NCBI RefSeq assembly: GCF_019649055.1
Contig: NW_026570376.1
Location: forward strand, 62,001-126,000
Direction of reading: 5' to 3'
DNA from: Paramacrobiotus metropolitanus
Taxonomy: Eukaryota; Tardigrada; Eutardigrada; Parachela; Macrobiotidae
DNA length: 64,000 nucleotides
Shown: in pieces, positions 47,781 through 60,236 of the stretch
Layout: every line of letters starts with the position of its first letter
Numbering within the stretch: the first letter of the stretch is position 1
Notes under the pieces: model-generated
Told to the model about the DNA's origin: nothing
Databases searched by the model: none
Seen by the model: the letters and a program-made list of their open reading frames with translations, nothing else
Translations under genes and position numbers: made by a program

Positions 47781-50700
47781 ATGAAAACGAAAAAGAGCAA
47801 GAAATCGCTCCAGCGCGATGAGCCAACGGAGCAGCCATCTAAAAAGAGAGTCCGAATCAAACGCGAACCAGACAACGATGTCGTGGAGATACCTGTCGAC
47901 GAGGTGCTTGAATATTTATCCAATAATTTTCCTAAAATATTCGCGCTTTCAACACCACAAGTGCCATGCAAAACGTCCTGATGCGTTTGTTTTCATGTAG
48001 AAACCAGCCGTCATCGACGCGCACCTCTGGAACCTCACCTACGACCACATCATCCACATCGACAGCATCTCTACTCCCCAGATCCTCCAAGCGCTCTCCT
48101 CCCAGCTCCCCTCCCCCGCCACCCTCACGGACATCACCCGCACCATCCATTCCCTTCTTCTGAAAGCTTTGGGACCCCGCGTATCCCATCTGGAGGTGGG
48201 ATTCCGCCAACCGACCTTCCTGTCTTCCCCGGTGTTCCCGTTAAGCATCGGGTTGAGGCTGGCGCAGCACGAGTACACAGAGACGGTGGAGAAGGGTCCG
48301 GAGGGCGGGGGGCCGGAGGCGGAGGGGTTCCGCGGGTTCTGGGGGACGGCGTGCCAGTTGCGGCGCTTCCCGGACGGGAGTCTGCGGGAGGCGGTGGTGT
48401 GGCCATGCGGGACGGGGACGCGGATGGAGAAGCGGACGGTGTGCGGGAAGATTGTGCGGACGGTGCTGCAGCGGCACTGTGCGGTGGGGGGAGCGTGCGT
48501 GCGCTCTACGGGGAATGTGTGGATGGAAACCTTGGCGTTGCAGCGGTAAGGAATTGTAACATCTGTCGCATTTTTTGGACATTTTTCGGAAAAATTTCTT
48601 CCCGAACGTTTTTGTTTATTTATTTATTTCTCATAATTTTTTTTATTTATTTATTCTCATAATTTCTCATACTGTTTGAAAAAATTTTACGTTTTTTGTA
48701 TTGCTCTAATTTAAATTTTCTTGCTTATTTAGTTTACGCATTTTTTATTTATTTTTATTATATGATTTTCTTTTAGGCATTATTTGCTGTTATTTGATGT
48801 ATTTATTCGTTATTGTCCTGTTGTGTTATTTGGATCATCAGTCTTTCTGCGAATATTTATTCAGGCTTGCAGATTGCTTAGTTGACAATTTTTTGCGTTA
48901 AGGTTTTGTCGCGTCTAGATAACGCAGTATGCCTGAGTATGGTGTAGCCCGTTTTTGCGGATTGTAAAAAAAACTTGGCAAAATGAGGCATTCAGTCTGG
49001 TGGCGGGAGAAAATTAAAAAATTATTCAGCAGAAATATTTAATGTAAGCAACGTATAAAGCAACTACTAATTCTTGTTAATTAGTGTACGCAACAGTCGC
49101 AACTAGCGCTTGGAAGGCGAAAGCGTATATGTATGCGCCACTCCACTACAATATCTTGCAAAGTATATTGTGTGACATTTGATGATTTAAGTGGCAGTCC
49201 TTATGTTCATCTTATTTTACTACTCTAGTTAGTAGTACTTTAGCAATTAATTAGAAACCAAAACTCGAAGTGATAAGAATAATGGTTCATTTGAAAAAAT
49301 ACAATAAGCGGTCAGAAATTACACGTCTTTCGTAATAAAAAATACATTTATTACGAAACACGTGTTATTTCTGATTTCTGAATTACTTACTTGATTAGTC
49401 TGCCAGTCTGAGAAGTTACTAGTTAAACAAGTGTTCCGCTTTTCCGTGTAGAATTGAACTTCCCAAGGACTGGCCGGCGTATACCTCGGGCGAAGAGTAC
49501 CTCCAAACCCTGACCACTACCTACGACACCCTCGCCCGCGATCTCCGCAACATCCAGGACCTCCCGCTGGCCATCACGGCCATCCGCAGCACGGCGCCGG
49601 CCCTTCGCCACACGGAGCCCTTCCCCCCGCTCCCGGCCACCTTCGCCCCCGAACACCGCACCCCGCCGCCCTTCACCCGCTCCCTCCCGGTGCAGGTGGT
49701 CCTGGAGGGGAGTTCCCGGTGGCCGGATGACCGCCCAGCCATCCAGCGGTTAAAAACGGCGTTCCAGCTGCAGTTCGCCGAGTATCTGAAGGAAGCCGGC
49801 TACCGGGTGGTGGTGCGGGGCGTCGAGGATGTGCTGGTGTGGAAGGAGGGCTGGTGTTTCCGGTTGGAGGTGGTGTATCTCGGGGAGATGCAGTTGAGTC
49901 GGCGGGTGGTGCTGCCGGATGGGCGGGTGAAGATGGAGGATACGGAGGAGTTTGCGCGGCTGCGGATGGAGTATGATTTGTTGCCGAAGCTAGCTAGTGG
50001 GGTGGCCGGTGTGGCCAGGCTGAACGAGAGCTTCGGTAGGAAATGCGATATGATAAAATAAGTTTTCAATCCTGTAACGCAAGTCGCAGCGCAGATTAGT
50101 GAGACTGGATTGAAAAACTAGAAAAAAAATGAACAATTTTTTAACAAATCATTAAAAAGTAAATAGACATTATGTTAATTGGATTTAGGGATTGTAGCGA
50201 TGGTTAATAATAGCAACAACGTTTTTTATTGGTTTAATCATGTGCCGCGGTGCTGCATTTATTTAAAAACGGAGTAAAAAAATATTCTGATGATTTTATC
50301 AATCACAGTGCACTGAACTGATGTTAGTTTAAAATCGAATGTTATTCCTTCAATGAACCCTTGCACTACGAAAACCACTGCAGTGATATTATAATGGCGG
50401 GCGAATGTGTGCCACACATAAAACGGCAGCTAAATTACAGACTTGCAGTCAACATTAATTGGATAATTTCACGGATAATTGATGAATACCGTAAATTACT
50501 GATAATTAAATAATAATTGTGTTGATATTCAGGTGTGGCTTGCCGGCTGGCCAAACGCTGGACCGCCTGCCAGCTGCTATCCGGATACCTCTCCGCCGAA
50601 GCCGTGGAACTGATCATGGCGTCCGTATACCTCCATCCCGATCCCGGCCACACCTGTCCCGTGGCACCAGAATTGGGATTTCTCCGCTTCCTGCATCGTT

Positions 50701-52147
50701 TATCCCACCACAACTGGCACAAAGATCCCTTGATCGTCAATTTCAGTGATGAACTGAAAGCGGAAGATATCGCGGAGGTTCGGCGTGAGGTTGCGGAGGA
50801 ACGATCAAAGAAAGAGGGAGCCGCGATGTGGATTGCGGTCCCGTTTGAGCGGACGTCATTGTGGACGACACCCTATCCCAATGGGATTGTGCTGAAACGG
50901 TTGACGTTGTTGGCGCAGTCGGCACTGACGATCGCGGAAAATATCCGCATGGGTCCAGTGACCAAGGCAGAAACGGATGTTAATGTACGTGAATGTCGTA
51001 GTGCAGTGGAATTTGGTGTTTGCGGATGCGTACTTTACACAACCGCCATGATGCTAGAACAGTTATTTGCTATAGTCTATATCCTAGAAATATGCGCTAG
51101 ATTAACAAGCAGTTCAGAGATTTTTCTGTCGTTTTTGCTATTCTATTTTTATTTGAATTTTTTGTTATTCTGTTGTTTTTTATTTTTTTCTATGTTTTTG
51201 TTATTCTCTTTCTTATTTTTTATCCTATTTTTTTATTTTTTACATTTTTGTTGTTGTGGTATTGTTTCTGTATTTTATTTTTTATGGTGTAGTTTTTTGT
51301 GCGCATAACCGCCAGAGCGGCCAACATTAATGCTTCAAATGTTTCGAAGATCTTTGTTTTCTATACGAAACAATTAACCTACTGTAGAAGAAAAATGGTT
51401 TAAAAAAAATGGTTCGACTGGTTTAAAATTTTTCTTTCAGTAAGCTGTGGAAGTTGAACATTGCTGTCAGTTTGGTGTGGATTAAAATAACACGAAAGTG
51501 GACAGTTTGGTTTCTATGGGTATACTGAACGACGTTCCAGTTGTCTGGATTTTTCTATGATACTGGCATACTGCGTGGGATCTTTTGAAGTTTTTATCTG
51601 TTATCGTTTGGCAAAAGCGTTCAGTGCTATAAGCCGGTTCGACTAATTGCAGGTGATTTTCCATGGGAAATTGATCAGCGGCGACGACTGGGACGTGATC
51701 ATCCATCTAAAACCCGCCAGCGTCAGCCGCGCCCACGAGCAACTCCCCGCGAAAACCCCCCAAACCAAAGCAAAAAAATCCCACCTTCCATTGCTCAAAT
51801 ACCGTGCCCAGAAAGACGCGGACACCTCCCCGGCCGGGATCATCGTGGACCTGGACACCGTCTCCACGTACGTGGAGAAGTTACGCGCCGCCTACGACCA
51901 CTGCGCGTATTTCATGGCGGACCCCAGCGGACACGCCGTGATGGTGAAATGGAAGCGCGCGGCGTTCGCGGCGCAGGAAGTGGAGAAGGTGGAGGAGTTC
52001 CCGTGGGCGGGGCACAGTGTGGGAATCAGGGAGAAGGGGCGGATGACGGGGGTGCTGGATGTGGCGGCGGTGCTGGAGGATGTGGGGCTGATGGGGCGGG
52101 GGATGGTGAAGAGTGTGCAGGTGCTGACGGAGCACTGGCAGATTTAA
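47781..52147 (+). CDS. Nucleolar protein 6 (NOL6/Nrap/Utp22), N-terminal half missing
   Basis: Part of the small-subunit processome in ribosome biogenesis. Exons: 47781-47960 (uncertain), 48001-48545, 49452-50035, 50533-50984 and 51653-52147. The last four join in frame into 691 residues. They cover the C-terminal Nrap domains: FRGFWGTACQLRRFPDGSLR with EAVVW; later GVACRLAKRWTACQLLSGYL with HPDPGHTCPVAPELGFLRFL; NFSDELKAEDIAEVRREV; and the C-terminal GRMTGVLDVAAVLEDVGLMG. The family is usually about 1,000-1,150 residues and starts with a nucleotidyltransferase-like domain, which is absent here. The first exon is a basic leader (KKRVRIKREPDNDVVEIPVD) and would need a 40-bp intron, unusually short. 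So either exons are lost from the assembly or the gene is shortened. Codon use is GC-rich compared with its introns. Confidence 0.9.
49312..49374. repeat. Hairpin in a NOL6 intron
   Basis: The arms of about 28 bp (49312-49339 and 49347-49374; TTTCGTAATAAA / TTTATTACGAAA at the inner ends) pair with two mismatches around a 7-bp loop. It is a MITE-like remnant with no visible target duplication. Confidence 0.7.
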
Positions 52148-52780
52148 TTCTGTGGTTTTGATGGCTAACGTTAAAATTAAAATGCAGTTAATAAAACTGG
52201 TTTGGTTCGGGTTTTGTTGGATAAAGAAGCTGTTGTTGTTGTTGAATGGCGGTGTGATCGTGTTCCGTAGGCTTATATCAGTTTAGTATTGAAGTAGAGA
52301 GATATTAAGGAAGGAGAGCGTAAACTGAAACAAAATTAAAATCATTCGAGATAAAATCAACATGTAAATTTGGAGTACTATTTTAGTTCTGCCGCTCGAA
52401 TGCGGTTTCCATTGAATATAAATAGAAATTTCTGTACTCGTACTAGCGGCTCTTTCTTGAATCAAGAGCAGACAACCCGGTTAACGGGACTTCCGTGTCT
52501 GGCCGGTTAAAAATGGCAGCCAAATGCTAAGAAAACAAAGCCGGTAAAAAAAGCTGGTAAGCCGTCAAATTACTCAATGTACATTATAAAATATGAATCT
52601 CGACCTCGGATGTCCTGCTCGTTGCGGTATGTGTAACAGGTTAACAAGTACTCAGTAGTGACTATATTACGGTAAATCGAAGGTCACCATTAACCTAAGG
52701 ATACGTTTTCCGGTAAAATAAGCTGCAGCTATAAATCAACTTCAAAATCAAAATACTGTTTAAGGATATTGCGTCAGTAA
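52148..52780. other. 3' flank of NOL6, no gene seen
   Basis: A polyadenylation-type AATAAA lies at about 52190 behind the NOL6 stop. The rest is AT-rich. One phrase near 52470-52500 (AGCAGACAACCCGGTTAACG, then GACTTCCGTGTCTGGCCGG) resembles the microsatellite-tail 3' flank of array copies (for example 28460-28500), a stray piece outside the array. Confidence 0.5.
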
Positions 52781-53838
52781 AGGCCCCCACAGACTTCGGT
52801 TTGTCGCACGTTTGAAGCGAGTGTCAAGCAATATTTGACGCAAGTATGTGTAGAAAGTAGAAACCGTAATTCAATGAGTGTAACTCATGTCAAACAATGT
52901 ATGTGGGGAATCGAAAACTGTGTGACAAACAGGTGTTTGAAGGGGGAGGGGAAATCGTTCCTCTTCAAGCATGTTTGAAGGCCTCTGGCCAATGCGGGCG
53001 TGCTGACCACACTGACGCAACCGAAGTCCAGTAGTGAACAAGCGATAGCATTGTAATAACAGCACATCTCCTTTCAAATATTGTTAAATAAGCAAAACTT
53101 CGAAACAAGTTCCAAGAACATTTCTACGTCCTAGCCGGTATTCAGTTTTGTATTTTTGTGTTTTCGGATCTTTCTCAATATATTAAATATGTCGGAAATC
53201 AGTGCTGCCGTTGAGAAAACGGTAATTGAGCTCGTGCGAAGTTATCCTTGTCTTTAATGCCGGACTGATGACACATATAAAAACTACCGATGAAGCGGAA
53301 CGCGTGGAAAGCGATTGGCCTTGAAATCACCTTTCCGGGGGAAACGTGCAAAAAGAATGCTCGCCAAGGGAACATCCATCTCCAGCAGTTTGTCAAACTG
53401 AGCAGGTGACGTGCGAAAGTATGAAAAAAATCACTAACGGTGCGATAAAATTCGCTGGAACGTGGCATGTCCAATGGTTTTTTTACGCACACCTTCCATA
53501 TTTTATGCACAAATAATTTTATTAAAAAGGAATGTAAGTGTTATGCGGACTTTTGTGAAATGCGAACATACATACAATATAATAATAATAGAATTGTACG
53601 TCCAGCGCCTTTTGTGCCGGTCTTGGACTGCAGTATCTGCCCATCGACCGCCTACTTTTAGGGCTTGCTTCATGTTTGCCATGAAGTATATGGGATTGAG
53701 TACTTCCAAACAAATCGTCTCACATTCAGTTGTCTCACAATCATTTGCTTGAAACGCTTCACCTTGCAGCAAGCAGTTTTGTTCTACACTCACGGCAATC
53801 ATTTCAAACGTGTGACAAACCGAAGTCTGTGGGGGCCT
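52781..53838. mobile_element. PIF/Harbinger-type DNA transposon remnant
   Basis: The inverted ends AGGCCCCCACAGACTTCGG and complement (about 25 bp) are flanked by TAA at 52778-52780 and 53839-53841, the three-base TWA duplication of PIF/Harbinger. At 53189-53409 a plus-strand relic reads SAAVEKTVIELVRSYPCL and, after a frameshift, AWKAIGLEITFPGETCKKNA. That is a MADF (Myb/SANT-like) DNA-binding domain, the accessory protein of such elements. No DDE transposase is recognised. It is a non-autonomous, internally deleted copy. Confidence 0.85.
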
Positions 53839-54063
53839 TAAGTCAGAGTGCCTTAGCCTTAAGCGTTTGTCTGTAGGTACAATGACGAAATGATGAACAA
53901 AGCAGGAGGCCTTCGGCGGAAATTTTCTATTCGCTGCTAGCGACATATTGTGTCAAAATGAAGATTAAAACATAATCTTCGCTTCATCATTTCTGGCATC
54001 AGTTTCTATCGTACAATAGAGAAATGTCGCGGATTGTCATGATTAATTTGCGTGCTTCCAGGC

Positions 54064-54071
54064 TATATAAG
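54064..54071 (+). promoter_or_regulatory. TATA box of the astacin-like gene
   Basis: TATATAAG, 112 bp before the ATG at 54183, in an otherwise unremarkable 5' flank. Confidence 0.6.
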
Positions 54072-54182
54072 ATAGGCGTTAACAATTTCCGTCGTCGATA
54101 AGGGATATAAAAAAGCGGCATCACCTGCTCCTTACTTTTGCTTGTGTGAAAGGTGGGCACTTATACCAGCCAAACAATAAAT

Positions 54183-55481
54183 ATGCGGTACTTTGGCGTG
54201 TACATATTGCTGGCGGCGGGTGTTCTTCCTGTTCTGGCGGCGGGTTATGCCATACGCAATAAGGACGCCTTGTGGCCCAACAATACCATTCCCTACAAAT
54301 TCTATGGGCGTGAGACATTCAGTAAGTAACGTGACTACGTGGTAACAAAAGAAACCATAATGTTTCCGAATGTTTCCAAACCATACTGTGTAACCGTAAT
54401 GTTTCCGAATTCTGACCTTTAGCTGCGAAACAAAAGGATGTTGTTCGGGAATCCATGCAGACGATCAGCCGGCTTACCGGCAACTGTGTGCAATTTGTCG
54501 AGCACACAACGGAGGATGACTACGTCGTGTTCAAGAAAAGCTTGTGGTAAGTGTAGTGGAATCGTTCCAACAGTTTTTAAAGCGAAAGGCAATCGCTATA
54601 CAGATGCCTATTATACCGGGTACATCTTTACGAGTACTGCATGCTCGTCTTGCTTAAACAGGAATAATTAAACGAGAAATAAATATCAATGGATTATTAA
54701 TTATTTCGCTAAATTAATATCTGTGTTTCTTTAACGTTTAAATTCAAATCATTTTACGTAGTATTACGCGAATGCATATTTTGTTATATTGATGGCCTTT
54801 TTGCCCAATAAAGATAGTTATATTGTGTTTAAGAACAGCTACCGAAAACTGAATGATTATACAGGTGCTCATCCATGGTGGGGCGTCAGCGTGGCGAACA
54901 AGACGTATCCTTATCCACGGTCTGCTTGACCAGTCACCGAGAACCCTTACGCCAACTACTGCACGCGCTGGGATTTTATAACGAACACACACGCTCGGAC
55001 AGAGACGAGTTCATTACCATTAACTGGGACAATATCCGCGACGGTAAGTTCGCATTGCTCTATTTTGCTGCAAGGGCTTTATAACAGTCAGTATACGTCG
55101 TACATAAATTGAAATATGTTTATTATTGCTAATTTTTTTAACTTTACCATATTCGTATATTAGTCATTATTTTTTCCTCAAGTATACTAGCTGATTCCAA
55201 TATTGATAGATTTAAGAAACGTTTTCGCCATTGTGCCGGATGGAGACACGCTGGGTCTGCCGTACGATTATCGCTCTATTCTGCATTATCCCGTTCATGC
55301 CTTCGCCACCGATCCGCGTATTCTCACCATCGTGCCCAAGTTCCCAAAGGTCACCGATGTGGGAACGCACGACGAATTGAGCGCTCTCGATGTAATGATG
55401 ATCGAGAGACTGTACGGGTGCCCGACAGCGGAGGAGAAGGCACCTGTTTCAACATGGGACGAATTGGTGAATGTTGCATAA
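54183..55481 (+). CDS. Astacin-like protein without catalytic residues (pseudoprotease), 237 aa
   Basis: Exons 54183-54321, 54423-54546, 54865-55043 and 55210-55481 join in frame with GT..AG borders. A signal peptide is present (MRYFGVYILLAAGVLPVLAA). The astacin (M12A) domain fills the rest: LWPNNTIPYKF; TGNCVQFVEHTTEDDYV; CSSMVGRQRGEQDVSLSTVC; then the zinc site; then YDYRSILHYPVHAFATDP. The zinc signature HExxHxxGFxHE is RQLLHALGFYNE here. Two of three zinc histidines and the catalytic Glu are changed, and the Met-turn SIMHY is SILHY. The reading frame and cysteines are otherwise preserved, so this looks like a maintained inactive homologue and not decay. There are no EGF, CUB or ShK domains. 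It is presumably secreted. Confidence 0.9.
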
Positions 55482-56618
55482 ATGGCAGGAGGGTGGAGCG
55501 GGTTCCGGTATTGCCAAGAGAATTACAGCCAAATACATACATACTTACCTTGTCTTTCAACGTATAAGAAACTCTTGTAATGTCGTAGTGCATAAAGTAC
55601 CGCTGATTTGAGAGTGTGGGTATATTATTTGCAAATTGGTGACAGCTTTTGTAACAAGTAAATATTGATTGGCTACTATACTCGTATACATTAATTATAA
55701 AACTATGATGTCGTAGCAAATTAATTTGCTTTTGGCCGGGCTTACTTTGACATCCGTGATATACGTCCTGTACACAGTGTACAGCACACGTGGTCTTCTG
55801 AAATAAGCCGTCATGTGTCGACACCTTCTTTCTACGAGCATATCATGACAATAATCAATAAATATGTAGAAGTGTACTGTATTACTGTACTGTACTGTTT
55901 GTGCAATATTATGTACCGGATAACTGTTACTGTATTTTTAAAACTTGCCAAGGGCTCCATGCCGTTATGGGCGGATCTGGAAGCATAATACATGGTTAAT
56001 TAATTTTACATAGTAATAACGATCGCTAACATGCCAATGTTTTGTGGCGCCGTAACATTCCCATGCTCAGTGATTCAGCAAACACCGCGCTGTATAGAAT
56101 AAAGTTATGTAAATCCTGAAGTATTGCTCCAGTTTTACCTTCTGCCTGTTTTCGATCTCATACATAAAAAAACATGCTGCACCGGTACTTATGAAAACCT
56201 TTTACGATTAGTCTATCGAACCAACAACAGGCGCAATCTTATAATGTCTGCACTGTTTTCAAGGAGGGGCTGCAGCACGCCGGTACTCGGAAGATTTCAC
56301 CGGCCGATATGCGCGTCCGATGCTGCTGGCTGTTGACCTATATGAATTTGCATTTGTTCAGTGGATTGGGTAATATCTGTATAGTAAACCTGTGGAACTG
56401 CGATACATGTCTCGGCTAATACCACGGACCACGGGAAATACTGTGAATGCGACCGCAATTCAGTGGTTGCAAAAATAGAATTAGCACCAAACTTCACCAC
56501 GTCCTTAATCGTACATATGCGGTCCGTATTTGTATTTTGTAAATTCGTAGTGCTAGTTTATCAGTTGACGTACCTCTACAGAGCGCACGCCTTATTAATA
56601 CGTTGTTGGGATCGCAAA
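55482..56618. other. Intergenic between astacin-like and lipocalin-like genes
   Basis: AATAAA at about 55857 may serve the astacin-like gene. Open frames on both strands are short and without domains. No repeat family is recognised. Confidence 0.5.
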
Positions 56619-58455
56619 ATGCCCCACAGTATCGGCCTTATACTGCAATTCCTGGCGCTTACCTTTCTATGTGCGTTAAAATTGGAATGACCTTTAGATA
56701 TGCATAATTCGTATTAAGAAATATAAAAATTTACCCGGAAATATTTGACGTACCAGCATAATTATGCGTAAAGAATTGCAACTTATATTTTATGGAATCA
56801 TTCAGTGCATGAAGTGGATTACATACTAATGATGTTGCGATTGCATCACAGATTGCCGAGTTTTGTGCCAACCGTACGGTACATTTTATCCCCCAGGACC
56901 TCCACCTCCCGGGAACAATGTCCCGTACGCCAGTCCGGCACAGCCATATCAATGTTTACGTGTTTTACCCAATTTTATCCCTGGTGCTTATGTAACGGTG
57001 CAGCCGGAACAGGTGCTTATAAATTGTTTAATTTCCATACAAACCGTTCCAACTTACTTATGCCGGTAACTTAACTATAGGTGTATAACAATTATATTGG
57101 CTATATGTATTGTACATACATATACAATTAATGATAAACTGTAGTATTAAACTATAAAATTGTGTTCAGTTTCACTTGCGGGTACCTACAGTAATTAACT
57201 CGCGGCGTTGTACATATAAAGGTCACTTCCTAATTTACGTACGCACAGAAAGCGACGAACTGGTGGTAACAACTTCTTCTTCAATTTTGCAGTTTCTGGG
57301 AAAATGGTACTTTTATCGTAACAACAATGTGTACGGTCCGGTCGCCGTCAACGGTGTTCTCAACTACCATTTCATTGTCAAAGATTACAACATCATCTTG
57401 AACCAGCCGGCAGTCGCCTCGTGGGTGTCGGCCGACTGGCATAATTCCACGAACGCCGCACCGGCCAACTCCACTACCATAACCTGCGATTCTTTGATTT
57501 TTGTGGGGAAAATTATGATCACCGGCTTATTCGATGGATTCCTGTGGTCAAACGGCGAAGGGCCTCCCGGTAAATCGAAATGCTCTTGTCAGGGTGATAG
57601 CGAAAAAGTTACTAACCTAAATAAAGTTTCATTTGAAAATTAATTTTTTGAGTTAAATATATGTATCATCCATTATTCAATGGCGCCATCGGCAAATCCA
57701 GGAACCATTTTAACTACCTAACAGTCTACATTTCTGAATGTTTTTTGATTATTTTTAGTAGTAGTACGTCGTTTAAACCATAATTATTATTTGGGTCGGT
57801 TAAAATAGAATAATTATTTGAGTCGTGAGGTGCACGATCGAAGGATATCATGATCGCAGTAATTCGTGATCAGGTGTTGCGTTCGGCATCATGATCCGCA
57901 GCATACGAGTTACGTAGTGCATTGCCAATAACTAAGTATCCATGCTACCATGTCCAGTTATTGTGCTATCCCATGCGAGGAATTTCTATGCGCTTGTAAT
58001 TTCATTGTCAAATTTTTAGTTTATTACTGTAATTTAATTATTAACACGATAATTGCTTAGTAAATTCTCTTTTCATATTTTTTAGAATAATTATTAAAAA
58101 AGACAAAATTTTTACAGCGGTTGGTATATATCAGACTTTATACATCGAGCCTCGTCTGTTCTACATCAAATACAGCTGTGGTCAGGTGAATATACGGACC
58201 GGCAACTGCGATCAGCCACAGTTCCAGATCAACACGCGCATCCCCTGGAATAAACTGGACGCCCAGGCTCTCTACCGCATTGACGGGATTATCGACGCCG
58301 TGCTGGCACCCTACTGTCGCCGGTCGGCGGATCTCACCCGGTATCCCCAAGGCGCCGATTTAGCGGAGTGTCCGGAGCCGGCGCTGAGCGGATGTGCCCT
58401 CGAAATGCAGCAAGGCTACTTAAACGCCGCCACACGACGTTGTCCAAGTTGTTAG
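56619..58455 (+). CDS. Secreted lipocalin-like protein, 275 aa
   Basis: Four exons join in frame: 56619-56670 (signal peptide, MPHSIGLILQFLALTFL), 56852-57012, 57293-57569 and 58118-58455. After the signal come a Cys-containing and Pro/Gly-rich stretch (YGTFYPPGPPPPGNN) and CLRVLPNFIPGAYVTVQPEQ. Next is FLGKWYFYRNN, the G-x-W lipocalin motif with the usual NF before it. Beta-strand-like segments follow (NYHFIVKDYNIIL, ITCDSLIFVGKIMITG, LYIEPRLFYIKYSC), then NIRTGNCDQPQFQINTR and a Cys-rich C-terminus (CALEMQQGYLNAATRRCPSC). Binding of a small hydrophobic ligand would be the family role; the ligand is unknown. It is longer than typical lipocalins (about 180) because of the Pro-rich insert and the C-terminal extension. 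The assignment rests on the motif and exon pattern. Confidence 0.65.
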
Positions 58456-58833
58456 CGATTTCTTATGACCCTCGGAAGTCCTCTGATGGACTAAGTCTCA
58501 ACAACAAAAACGGGGCGAATTTATCTGTTAATTTAATTAATAACTATGAACCTTGCAGTTTAAATAATGTAATTATTCTTGCGTGAACATTTTCTTTCAA
58601 TTTTTTAAACTACTGCGAATATTAATCATGATAAATAAAAAAATCATTCCAAATTTTAAACCGATTTTGCATTTGGGAAAAAATATTCTGTGTACCATCA
58701 TTGCTATGCGTCGATTCGTCGAAGCGTGCAGCGTAAGTCTTGAGCTTTTTCGTAACAGAGAAAAATAATACTGATGGTTAGAAACATTAATGGCAGAAAA
58801 AATATAACGAAATGTCGCAGATAAATGATAAAA

Positions 58834-60236
58834 TTATCGTTTTATTATCGTCTTCGTTTTCTCCAGCATATCATAACCGGTCGCCCATGTAAACACCCCC
58901 GCTTTCACCAACTCCGCGTTTTTCTTCAACAAATTCACCAACTGAAACCGCTGCCGTGCAAAAACAAAATCCTGCGGACGCAACCGTAAACTGGGACAGT
59001 AATCGTTCTGCCCATCACCCACAAATATCACACAATCATAGAGACATCCGTCATCCAGCGGCTTCAGCAACTCTTCCGCTGCGGACGGCACATCTTCCTG
59101 TTGGGCGTTGGGATAGCAGAGCCGGCGCAATACAGCGCCTTTACAGATATTCCGTGCGCTTAACTCGCACCAGGTGTTGGTGTGATAAAACGCAATGTGC
59201 ATCCGGTCCGTGTCGTCGATCCAGGCCGGGTTGGTGTGGATGCGGCCGGTGAAGACTTCCAGGAGGTGGTGGGCCTCCAGGATCCACGGGATGAAGAGAC
59301 CGTTGGCGTCGGAGATGATCGCGCAGTCCACGATGTCTCTAAAAATTACGGCAGTGCAAATACCACAAACACAAAACCACAAATGAAAATACTACAAGAA
59401 AAACTGATTAACATATCAATTACTGCTAAGTTTCACACACGTGGACCGATGTGGTTAATTCTACTATTTATACAATATGGGAGTGGAGACTGACCATACC
59501 GCGAGAGTTTATATCCACTGCACTACGCTTTTTTATGCAAATATCAATTTTCACCATTTTCTAACACGGAGAAATTGCTAAATTGCATTGCTAAATTTAC
59601 TGCATGACTCGTGAAGATGATGAGAACCACCCGGCCAGTGGCTCATCGATTACTATTAAATTACAGTTTAAATCAAAATTTTAACTCAAACTCAATTAAA
59701 GAAACAAATCTAACAACTCTAGCATCGAAAACGATGTGCGGGCACACTGCGACCGCCACGGGAAGTTTATACTTCGCAACGACATAATATTATTAAGTAC
59801 TCGTAGTATTACTGTAAATAATGTAAATTTAAAGTTTTTTGGACCTACTTACTTCCTTGTAGTTCCTACAGTCTACCAGAAAACCTACGTATACCCAGGT
59901 TTTACATTCTAATTTCAAAACTCACTTGTTGGTGGACAGAAATTCCAAAAATTCCTTGACGCCTTCCACCAGCGGTACGCGCTCCTGGTGCTGGTGTATC
60001 GCTGCCGTGGAGATTCCAAGAGAGTGCAGGTGCCCGTAAATGGCATCCATGTATTCCGTCCAGCCTTTTTCGCCCCGTACGTCCTCGATCTCTTCGGGTA
60101 AAGGGGTATCCAGAAGGGACAGAATAAAGGTGTCAGAGTTATCATTGACGATCGTGTGGTCGAAATCGAAGGCAACGAGGATACGCTTGTTGCGCGCAGC
60201 AGTATCTGCACGAGGCAGAATCTTCGCGGATTCCAT
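58834..60236 (-). CDS. PHOSPHO1/PHOSPHO2-type HAD phosphatase, 271 aa
   Basis: Two exons: 60236-59926 and 59338-58834 (intron 587 bp, GTGAGT..TTTTTAG). HAD-family phosphatase acting on phosphocholine/phosphoethanolamine or pyridoxal phosphate. Motif I is AFDFDHTIVNDNSD (residues 22-35; nucleophile Asp24, acid Asp26). Motif II is in VDCAIISDAN. Motif IV is IFVGDGQNDYCPSLRL, with LRPQDFVFARQRFQL after it. The length matches the family (about 240-270). The human paralogues cannot be told apart from here. The start ATG is followed by a short polar leader. Neighbours are unrelated in function. Confidence 0.92.

Noticed and set aside
48241-48582. 113-codon minus-strand frame rich in His, Pro and Arg
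   Set aside because: Antisense to the GC-rich NOL6 exon 2.
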